Assembly (NCBI GenBank): GCA_002725475.1
Contig: PBPH01000083.1
Location: 1-7,314 of the forward strand
Direction of reading: 5' to 3'
Length of the DNA stretch: 7,314 bases
DNA from: Methanobacteriota archaeon
Lineage (GTDB): Archaea; Thermoplasmatota; Poseidoniia; Poseidoniales; Thalassarchaeaceae
Shown: piece after piece, positions 1-5,849 of the stretch
How positions within the stretch are numbered: position 1 is the first letter of the stretch
How the letters are laid out: every line of letters begins with the position of its first letter
Notes under the pieces: generated by a model
Database searches by the model: none
Seen by the model: only the letters and a program-made list of their open reading frames with translations
What the model was told of the DNA's origin: nothing
Program-made: the position numbers and the translations under genes

Positions 1-3000
1 ACAGATGGTCCTACATTTGCTAACGTAGCTCTGTATGCTGAACTTGATAGTGAAGAGGCAGGTCACACAGGTAGAACTGTTGATCAACTTCCAGTTGATT
101 CAGGTGCTGACTTTGATTTCCAATCAACTTCTGCTCTCTTAACTAGAGTAAGAGGGATGTTCAGTAAGTACATCCGTCTATCTAAGACTTGGGCTAGTAG
201 TAGAGGTGACATCGTTAGTAACAGCGATGGACAAGGAACAGAGAATGGACTCTTATGGATTGATACAGGACATTTTCCTTCTAACCTAACACCTTATTAC
301 TTACAGTGTCAGTACCATGCAAACATGTATGCTACTGTCAATCTAACAGGTAGTGGTGGTACTGCTATTAGAACATGGGATGTAACTGATGCTGGAAATA
401 ATGTTTATCACTTCCTTGAGAAGGGAGTACCTATAGCATCTCAAACTATCACAGTAACTGCTAGTGGTAGTAATGATTGGGTTGTAAGTGGTACTGATAG
501 AGATACTACTCATAGTTCTGCTAATGATCCTGCGGTAACAACGTGGGTAGGGGATACAATAACTTTCCAAGTTAACGCAAGTGGTCATCCATTTTATATT
601 AAGACTGCTGCTACTACTGGTACTGGAGATCAAGTTTCTACTGGTGTAACAGGTCAAGGTGCTGAGGTTGGAAACGTAGTATGGAATACAACTGGAGTAA
701 CACCAGGAACGTATTACTATCAGTGTAGTGCTCATGGTGGTATGAGTGGACAAATCATTGTTGATGAGCCAGGTGAGAGTGGTGATGATCCAACTATTAA
801 CGCAACTGTTGGTGATGTATTAGCATTTAATGTTAATGCTCCTGGTCATCCATTACATTGGTTGAACGGCACACCATATGGGTCTGCTGGATCTAATCTG
901 CATGGGTTCAACGTTGCTGGTACAGGATATGCTAATGGCGCAACTGTAAACGCATCTCTTGGCATAAGTTCTCTAACAGGAACTGATACTAGCGAACCAT
1001 TTACTGATAGATCATATACTTTATCTGGAGACAGTTTAAGTGGTACAGGACTATCTTTTAACAGTACAACTGGTGTTCTTAGTGGTACTGTAACTTCAAG
1101 CTATCAGAATTCATACTTCTGGCTAACTGTAACCGAAGATACTACAGGTGAAAGTCAAGAGTATGTCTTCTCAACTCAAGGAACTGGTGTTCTTATTACC
1201 GTTGGTAGTCAACCAGCATCTACTCAGATAGAGGCAGGAGCTGGAACCAATGCTCAGTTTGGTCCTTTAAATGCTTCATCTTCTGATGGATCTACAGTCA
1301 CTTATCAGTGGCAGTATAGTACAGGAAGTGGATGGGGTAATATATCAAGTCTTGGTGGACACAGTGGTGAGACAACAGATACATTAACTGTTGATGATGA
1401 CTACGCATACAACGGATGGCAGTACAGATGTATTTGTAATTCTAATACTGCTGCACAAACTACAACTACCTCTGTTGCTACATTAACAGTCATCAGAGTA
1501 ATCACAGTTGACACTCAACCTCAACCTGCTTCTACAGTTGCCCCTGCTGCTGCTAACTTTACAGTTGCTGCTAGCACTAAAGATGCTGCTTCTGTTACAT
1601 ATCAGTGGGATAAGTCAGAAGATAATGCTACCTGGCATGTAATATCAGGATCAACAGCAACTTCATATACTACTACAGCTACAACATATGATCAAGGTGG
1701 ATCTCCACCAGCCTCATTTGATGCTGATAATGGAGACTATTTCAGAGTACGTGCTAATGCTACTGGTGCTGCTGAAGTAATATCCAACTCCGTCCAACTG
1801 ACGGTTACAAGAACTATAACCATTACAGATCAACCTGATAATGAAACAGGATCTATAGGTGGTACTAGAGACTTTACTGTTGCTGCTACTTTATCTGATG
1901 GAGATAACAGTGATGTTCAATTCCAATGGCAGTTATCAATTGATGATGGTTCTAACTGGAGTAACATAGCTGGTGCTACAAGTGCTACATATACCACTCC
2001 TACATTAACTAATCAATATGATGAGTATCAGTATCGTTGTTTCTTATCTGCTGCTGGTGCTACTAATGTAATATCTAATGCTGCTGTACTACAAGTAGAA
2101 ACTGTACAGGTAACAGTAACAGCTCATCCAGCTGATACTTCAACTGATGAGACAGGTACTGCTTCCTTTACTTGTGCTGGTACAGTAACTAATAGTGCTA
2201 TAACAGCACTGCTCAATTCTTCCTTCGGGGTAGGAAACTGGGAAACACCCTCAGGTGGTGGTAACCAAGCTCATGCTGAGACTGCTGCTAATCCTGAACT
2301 ATACAACTCTATATGGAGTGATCATACACCAACACTAACATATCAGTGGCAGAAGTCAGATGATAGTGGTGCTAACTGGTCTGATATAGGGGGAGCAACC
2401 TCTGCTTCATATACTACAGGTACCTGTACTTATGCTGCGGATCATGATGATCAGTATCGTTGTAAGTTAGATGCTACAGGTGCTGATGCCGTAGCACATA
2501 CCAACGCTGCTACTCTAACAGTATACAGAACACATAGTGTCAGCTCTGAACCAGTTAACGCAACTGGTAATGAAGGTGGAACAGCAAGCTTTACAGTTGC
2601 TGGTACTACATCCAGTGGATCACATACCTATCAGTGGCAGAAGTCTGATGATGCTGTAAGTTATGTTAATATACCTGGAGCAACTGCTGCTACATATCAA
2701 ACTCCTTCTCTTGTATTTGCTGATGATAATGAAGATCGCTTTAAGTGTATACTAAGTTTGGTAGGTGCTCAGAATGATATTGAATCAACCTACGCTATAC
2801 TAACAGTCTTACGTGTCATTACTATACAGACACAACCTCAGAATGCTACTATTATTGAGGGTAATACAGCCACCTATACTATTGCTGCTACCATAACAAG
2901 TGGAGCACTTAATTATCAGTGGCAGAAGTCAACAGATAGTGGTGCTAACTGGTCAAATATTGTTGGTGCTGTTGCCTCATCTTATACTACAGCAACACAA

Positions 3001-3711
3001 CCATTCCCAACGGTTAATAATGAATACCGTTGTGTACTGTCTAACAGTAATGCTATATCAGTAACATCTGCTGCTGCTACTCTAACTGTTAATGAATCTG
3101 AGTTTGTATCAGCACCTACTAGCATGTCTGTTAATGAGGATAGTGATACTAATCTCACATACAATAGACAGCCAACCTTTACGTCTAGTGCGTATGATTC
3201 ACAGTATGCTGGATCAACACATCAAGCTACTTACTGGTTGATTAAGAGAGTATCAGATAACTTCGTTGTATATGATACATCACAGATCACTGTACCTGAC
3301 CTATCAGGTGGTGATACTATCAACCTAACAAGCTTCACTGTACCCGCTGCTACATTAGATTTTGATGTAACCTATCAGGTACAAGCCAAGTATAAGGATA
3401 ACGCAGGACTACAAAGTAATTACTCAACTCCAATTCAATTCACAACACCAGTTGTAGATCAACCTGAAGTACAGACTATTACTCCAGCGTTTAACCCAAC
3501 AATTAATGTACTATCTCCAAGTATAAAATCTGGATATGGTCACAACTCTACTGACTGGCAGTTCTCTCAAGCAGAAACCTTCTTGAATATTGAGCACCAA
3601 TCATTAGGAAACTCAACTAACTTACTACAGTATACTCTCCCAGGAGACGTAACTCTGTTACCTACAACTACATATTATGTACGAGTGAGATTTAACGTCG
3701 ATACAGTTTAA
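1..3711 (+). CDS. Large multidomain virion surface/fibre protein with cupredoxin-like, Ig-like and FN3-like domains (5' partial)
   Basis: The frame is open from base 1 to the TAA at 3709-3711, giving 1236 residues with no start visible. The ATG at 157 is internal, because the 52 codons before it are stop-free and in the same style, and part of a domain crosses it. In order it has a half plastocyanin-like segment (to about 345), a complete one (436-765), a third N-terminal half (787-861), a He_PIG-like stretch (1006-1191), six Ig-like repeats (1192-3093) and FN3-like segments (3106-3708). Composition is rich in Thr, Ser, Ala, Asn and Gly, as expected of extended beta-sandwich chains on virion surfaces. 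No signal peptide, membrane segment or enzyme motif is seen. It overlaps gp13 by one base (TAATG), the place T4 gives to wac (fibritin), so a neck-whisker or accessory fibre role is inferred. It shows no resemblance to fibritin itself. Family-level assignment is confident; the exact role is not. Confidence 0.85.
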   Translation, partial: TDGPTFANVALYAELDSEEAGHTGRTVDQLPVDSGADFDFQSTSALLTRVRGMFSKYIRLSKTWASSRGDIVSNSDGQGTENGLLWIDTGHFPSNLTPYYLQCQYHANMYATVNLTGSGGTAIRTWDVTDAGNNVYHFLEKGVPIASQTITVTASGSNDWVVSGTDRDTTHSSANDPAVTTWVGDTITFQVNASGHPFYIKTAATTGTGDQVSTGVTGQGAEVGNVVWNTTGVTPGTYYYQCSAHGGMSGQIIVDEPGESGDDPTINATVGDVLAFNVNAPGHPLHWLNGTPYGSAGSNLHGFNVAGTGYANGATVNASLGISSLTGTDTSEPFTDRSYTLSGDSLSGTGLSFNSTTGVLSGTVTSSYQNSYFWLTVTEDTTGESQEYVFSTQGTGVLITVGSQPASTQIEAGAGTNAQFGPLNASSSDGSTVTYQWQYSTGSGWGNISSLGGHSGETTDTLTVDDDYAYNGWQYRCICNSNTAAQTTTTSVATLTVIRVITVDTQPQPASTVAPAAANFTVAASTKDAASVTYQWDKSEDNATWHVISGSTATSYTTTATTYDQGGSPPASFDADNGDYFRVRANATGAAEVISNSVQLTVTRTITITDQPDNETGSIGGTRDFTVAATLSDGDNSDVQFQWQLSIDDGSNWSNIAGATSATYTTPTLTNQYDEYQYRCFLSAAGATNVISNAAVLQVETVQVTVTAHPADTSTDETGTASFTCAGTVTNSAITALLNSSFGVGNWETPSGGGNQAHAETAANPELYNSIWSDHTPTLTYQWQKSDDSGANWSDIGGATSASYTTGTCTYAADHDDQYRCKLDATGADAVAHTNAATLTVYRTHSVSSEPVNATGNEGGTASFTVAGTTSSGSHTYQWQKSDDAVSYVNIPGATAATYQTPSLVFADDNEDRFKCILSLVGAQNDIESTYAILTVLRVITIQTQPQNATIIEGNTATYTIAATITSGALNYQWQKSTDSGANWSNIVGAVASSYTTATQPFPTVNNEYRCVLSNSNAISVTSAAATLTVNESEFVSAPTSMSVNEDSDTNLTYNRQPTFTSSAYDSQYAGSTHQATYWLIKRVSDNFVVYDTSQITVPDLSGGDTINLTSFTVPAATLDFDVTYQVQAKYKDNAGLQSNYSTPIQFTTPVVDQPEVQTITPAFNPTINVLSPSIKSGYGHNSTDWQFSQAETFLNIEHQSLGNSTNLLQYTLPGDVTLLPTTTYYVRVRFNVDTV
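145..345 (+). other. Cupredoxin-like segment, copy 1 (C-terminal half, first His ligand absent)
   Basis: Within the large protein, the stretch from the SKYIRL motif to YYLQCQYHANMYATV lines up with the complete copy at 436-765. Shared anchors are YI, GD-V, GQG-E-G, W--TG and the ligand cluster Cys-x2-His-x2-Met (Cys at 307-309, His at 316-318, Met at 325-327). Where the complete copy has GHPFYI, this one has an unrelated GMFSKYI, so the N-terminal copper-binding His appears to be missing. Without it a normal type 1 copper site is unlikely, so this copy may be purely structural. The N-terminal half of the fold is not recognisable in the residues before it. The alignment was done by eye. Confidence 0.55.
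436..765 (+). other. Plastocyanin/cupredoxin-like domain, copy 2 (complete ligand set)
   Basis: This roughly 110-residue domain has the plastocyanin-type layout. An early strand (ITVTASG) is followed by a DPAVTTWVGDTITFQVN strand pair, then GHPFYI with the first candidate ligand His (586-588), and then YYYQCSAHGGMSG with Cys (724-726), His (733-735) and Met (742-744). His ... Cys-x2-His-x2-Met is the type 1 (blue) copper ligand order; in plastocyanin the His-Met spacing is longer (x4), so the loop here is shorter. Metal binding is therefore possible but untested. In a secreted or periplasmic electron carrier a signal peptide would be expected. Here the domain is embedded in a virion protein, so a structural or surface-binding use of the fold is more likely than electron transfer. 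Confidence 0.7.
787..861 (+). other. Cupredoxin-like segment, copy 3 (N-terminal half only)
   Basis: DPTINATVGDVLAFNVNAPG followed by HPLHW repeats the N-terminal half of the complete copy (DPAVTTWVGDTITFQVNASG followed by HPFYI), including the ligand-type His at 847-849. After it the sequence departs into a Gly/Asn-rich stretch and a He_PIG-like domain, and no Cys-x2-His-x2-Met cluster follows. It therefore looks like a half domain left by duplication or recombination, and it could not by itself make a type 1 copper site. Confidence 0.6.
1006..1191 (+). other. He_PIG-like (putative Ig) domain segment
   Basis: The segment runs from SYTLSGDSLSGTGLSF through NSTTGVLSGTV to the FWLTVTE strand. 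This is the pattern of He_PIG/cadherin-like bacterial and phage surface domains, whose hallmark is a GLSxNxxTGxLSGT turn. It sits between the cupredoxin-like region and the first Ig-like repeat of the same protein. The assignment rests on this single motif and the domain length, so it is moderately sure. Confidence 0.5.
2341..2381 (+). repeat. Near-identical DNA repeat, copy A (Ig-like repeat 4; partner at 2914-2954)
   Basis: These 41 bases match 2914-2954 at 38 positions; the only differences are three adjacent bases in the middle. The first 17 bases (starting tatcagtggcagaagtc) also occur at 2629-2645 in Ig-like repeat 5. The other Ig-like repeats share the protein pattern but much less of the DNA, so this block points to recent duplication or gene conversion between repeats 4 and 6. 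Confidence 0.9.
2914..2954 (+). repeat. Near-identical DNA repeat, copy B (Ig-like repeat 6; partner at 2341-2381)
   Basis: This is the second copy of the 41-base block, in direct orientation and in the same reading frame, 573 bases downstream of copy A. Recombination between the two would remove or add two Ig-like units (573 bases is 191 codons) while keeping the frame. Confidence 0.9.
3106..3708 (+). other. C-terminal FN3-like segments of the large surface protein
   Basis: After the last Ig-like repeat come two further beta-rich stretches. The first, about 3106-3450, has a Pro-rich start (SAPTSM), an ATYWLIKR strand, a VVYDTS turn and the strand TYQVQAKYKDNAGLQSNYS, which is the classic fibronectin type III G-strand look. 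The second, about 3484-3708, begins ITPAFNPTINVLSP, has a DWQFSQAETF strand, and closes with LPTTTYYVRVRFNVDTV at the stop. The L-P-x-x-x-x-YYVRVR ending is also typical of FN3-like repeats. No trimerisation foldon or chaperone domain is visible at the C-terminus. Confidence 0.55.
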
Positions 3712-4520
3712 TGGCAAAACCAGCAACTAGGAGTGCTCTTATAGAGTATTCCCTCAGAAAACTGGGAGCACCAGTTTTAGAAGTTAACGTAGATGATGAT
3801 CAGATAGATGATCTGGTGGATGATGCTGTTCAGTTCTTTAATGAGAGAAACAGTGACGGCTACATGAGAACGTTCTTGAAGTATAAGTTTGATCAGGCTA
3901 CTATAGATCTGATGCAGTCCGATACTACAGAAACTATTACACAGACAGGTGCTAGGGCAACAGATTTCCTCACACAAAATAATTTTATTAAGATGCCTGA
4001 GCATGTAACTCAGGTGGTTAAGATATTTGATTTCACTTCAAAGAATACTACTAACATGTTTGATGTTAGGTATCAGTGGAGATTGAATGACCTATGGGAT
4101 TTAACACAGACAGAGATCCTGACATATGAGATGGTCAATAGAAGAATGGAAGATATCTATTGGTTATTAGAAGGACAGAAACAGTTAAGATTCCAGATGA
4201 GAGGAGACAAGCTCTATATGGATCTAGACTTTAAGTCTGATGTAAATGATGGAGACTTTGTAGTATTTGATTGCTGGAGAGCATTAGATCCTACAGCAGA
4301 CACTGACTTATATAATGATATCTTCCTCAAGAGATATCTTACTGCTCTTATTAAGAGACAGTGGGGTCAGAACTTAAGTAAGTTTAAGGGTGCTCAGTTG
4401 CCTGGTGGTATTACTATGAATGGTGAAGAGATACGTCTTGAAGGTCAGAGAGAAGTCGATGAGCTTGAAGGTAAGATGATCAGCACATACGAAATTCCAC
4501 CTATGGATATGATTGGATGA
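3711..4520 (+). CDS. 13: Neck protein gp13 (T4-like head completion protein)
   Basis: At 269 residues it is a little shorter than T4 gp13 (309). T4 gp13 acts with gp14 to complete the packaged head and form the neck that accepts the tail. The N-terminal pattern RKLGAPVLEVNV-x-x-DQI (residues 16-32) matches the T4 RRLGAPIINVELTPDQI region. The C-terminal half carries the RYLTALIKRQWGQNL helix (208-222) and LPGGITMNGEEI (230-241), equivalent to T4 MLPGGVTIDGQRL, then a Glu/Arg-rich helix and a PPMDMIG ending. The middle (about 110-190) is less conserved. The ATG at 3711 overlaps the stop of the previous gene (TAATG), and only a weak purine run (gtgaga, 3685-3690) lies upstream, so translation is probably coupled. 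The stop overlaps the gp14 start. Identification is by recalled T4 motifs and gene order, both of which agree. Confidence 0.93.
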   Translation: MAKPATRSALIEYSLRKLGAPVLEVNVDDDQIDDLVDDAVQFFNERNSDGYMRTFLKYKFDQATIDLMQSDTTETITQTGARATDFLTQNNFIKMPEHVTQVVKIFDFTSKNTTNMFDVRYQWRLNDLWDLTQTEILTYEMVNRRMEDIYWLLEGQKQLRFQMRGDKLYMDLDFKSDVNDGDFVVFDCWRALDPTADTDLYNDIFLKRYLTALIKRQWGQNLSKFKGAQLPGGITMNGEEIRLEGQREVDELEGKMISTYEIPPMDMIG

Positions 4521-5848
4521 GAAATACTTTCTTCACACACGGTACTCGTAACGAACAGTTCCTACAACAGGATCTTACGGAAGAGTTTCTTAAGATGTTC
4601 GGGATGGATGTATTATACATCCCTAGACAACTCATACAGAAGGATGGTGTCTTCAATGAAGAGGTCATTACACAGTTTGATGACTCATATATTATTGAGG
4701 CATACCTAGAGAACTTTGATGGGTTCCAAGGTGGTGGAGATTTACTTACTAAGTTTGGTATAAGACAGACTGATGAGATAACTATGGTTATTTCTCAGGA
4801 AAGATTTTCAAATCTCATCTCACAGTTTCTATTATTAGATGAGGATATAGAAGTAGGAGAGAGACCTGAAGAAGGAGCATTACTATATTTCCCACTATCA
4901 TCTAACTATTTTGAGATCAAGTTTGTAGAGCATGAAGAACCTTTCTATCAGTTAGGTAAGAACTACGTTTATAAACTTAAGGCAGAACTCTTCGAGTACA
5001 GCGACGAACAAGGAGAGTTCTTTGCTGGAGACGAGGAGCTTATCGATACTGGATATACAGTACAGTACTACTACTTGGTTAACCCAGGTACATCTGCTGC
5101 TGGTACTCCTATTATTACAAACGGAGCTATATCACAAGCTGTAGTTACAACCAATGGATCTAAATATAATTTCACTCCTACAGTCACAGTGACTGGAGAT
5201 GGTACTAACGCAACAGTTCATGCTGAAATGATTGTTGCTAATGTATCAGGGAGTACTCCTACCAGAGCTGCTGTACTTGATCCTACTGTAGTTAATGGTA
5301 AGATGACAGCATTAACCATACTAGATCCTGGAGCTGGTTATGATATATCTCGATCTTCTATCGATTTTACTGATCCTCCTAGTGTCGGATCCAAACCCGT
5401 TGTGGTCCCGACTTTCGACTCGGCTGGGGGACTCACTAAAGTTGAAATAACTAATGAAGGAAGCGGATACGATTCTGTAGAAAGAATAGTAATTGATTCT
5501 GCTGGTAGTGGATATACTACTGCTGCTTTCACAATACAGTCTGTCCCTAGTGGGCTATCTGGTACCTTCACTGATGGCGAGACGGTAACTGGTGGTACTA
5601 CAGGTGGTACGGCTATGGTTGCTGACTGGGATAAGAGTGATGGATGGCTTAAACTCAAGTCACCAACAGAAGACTTCCAGATAGGAGAATTACTTGTAGG
5701 TAATACTTCTGGTGCTTCTATCACCATACATAGTTTTGACGCAATGCAGACAACTGATACTAAATACTCAGATAGTGTCACCTTTGAGACACAAGCTGAT
5801 GATATTATTGACTTCAGTGAAGGAAACCCATTTGGAATAGCTACTTGA
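4517..5848 (+). CDS. 14: Neck protein gp14 (T4-like head completion protein) with large accessory insertion
   Basis: gp14 joins gp13 on the filled head to form the neck. Residues 1-175 carry the family core: YIPRQLIQKDGVFNEE, AYLENFDGFQGGGDLLTKFG, DEITMVISQERF, and PEEGALLYFPLSSNYFEIKF with EEPFYQLG. These match T4 PREYVSPDLIFGE, AYLNSFEGYEG, DEVTLSINPNLF, LIYFPMDNSLFEINW and DPFYQLG. The length of 443 residues compares with 256 in T4. The excess is about residues 184-425, a Gly/Thr/Val-rich beta region with G-x-GY repeats and two F-x-x-GE-x-x-x-G-x-T motifs. The final DDIIDFSEGNPFG probably corresponds to the T4 tail ending in SSPFDNDF. The ATG overlaps the gp13 stop (ATGA, 4 bases). The family call is strong; the function of the insertion is unknown. 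Confidence 0.93.
   Translation: MRNTFFTHGTRNEQFLQQDLTEEFLKMFGMDVLYIPRQLIQKDGVFNEEVITQFDDSYIIEAYLENFDGFQGGGDLLTKFGIRQTDEITMVISQERFSNLISQFLLLDEDIEVGERPEEGALLYFPLSSNYFEIKFVEHEEPFYQLGKNYVYKLKAELFEYSDEQGEFFAGDEELIDTGYTVQYYYLVNPGTSAAGTPIITNGAISQAVVTTNGSKYNFTPTVTVTGDGTNATVHAEMIVANVSGSTPTRAAVLDPTVVNGKMTALTILDPGAGYDISRSSIDFTDPPSVGSKPVVVPTFDSAGGLTKVEITNEGSGYDSVERIVIDSAGSGYTTAAFTIQSVPSGLSGTFTDGETVTGGTTGGTAMVADWDKSDGWLKLKSPTEDFQIGELLVGNTSGASITIHSFDAMQTTDTKYSDSVTFETQADDIIDFSEGNPFGIAT
5066..5791 (+). other. Accessory beta-rich insertion in gp14 (GxGY repeats and GE-G-T module)
   Basis: Roughly residues 184-425 of gp14. The first part has a recurring unit of the form G-x-[IM]-[ST]-x-[AV]-x-[IVT]-x-[ND]-x-G-x-[GK]-Y: GAISQAVVTTNGSKY (203-217), GKMTALTILDPGAGY (261-275) and GGLTKVEITNEGSGY (304-318). 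A shorter IDSAGSGY follows (326-333). The second part (about 348-407) has a two-fold motif, FTDGETVTGGTTGG and FQIGELLVGNTSGA. Both kinds of module recur in structural proteins of marine T4-like phages, as far as I recall. Boundaries are approximate. T4 gp14 has no such region between core and tail. Confidence 0.7.
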
Positions 5849-5849
5849 T

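Larger units (their letters stand above)
1192..3093 (+). repeat. Six tandem Ig-like repeats (about 95-142 residues each)
   Basis: Approximate units are 1192-1494, 1495-1809, 1810-2100, 2101-2526, 2527-2811 and 2812-3093. Each unit has a QP or HP turn after a beta strand, an FTVA-like B strand, a [YF]QW[QD] core motif, an NW or similar loop, an AT-x-x-[SY]-Y strand, a [YF][RK]C-type F strand, and a closing LTV strand. Most joins carry an Arg-led linker (RVITV, RTITI, RTHSV, RVITI). The F-strand Cys is present in repeats 1, 3, 4, 5 and 6 and replaced by Val in repeat 2. The B-strand Cys is present only in repeat 4. Ig-like chains of this kind are common on tailed-phage surface proteins, where they are thought to hold weakly to host surfaces or glycans. 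Repeat 4 is longer through an insertion at about 2191-2328. Confidence 0.85.

Noticed and set aside
157..159. ATG at 157 as the true start of the large surface protein
   Set aside because: The same frame is open for 52 codons back to base 1, reads as normal protein, and shows no ribosome binding site before this ATG. It also lies within a cupredoxin-like segment.
343..753. Minus-strand open frame of 136 codons opposite the cupredoxin-like region
   Set aside because: It is Ser/Thr/Ile/Tyr-rich shadow sequence of the sense repeats, with no ribosome binding site or family signature, inside a confident CDS.
2982..3164. Short minus-strand open frame of 60 codons
   Set aside because: It is antisense to Ig-like repeat 6 and the following linker, without any independent support.
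5160..5166. CTAAATA late-promoter-like motif inside gp14 (another at 5760-5766)
   Set aside because: Both lie within coding sequence, match the late consensus less well, and the nearer one is about 83 bases ahead of gp15. In A+T-rich DNA such hits are expected by chance.
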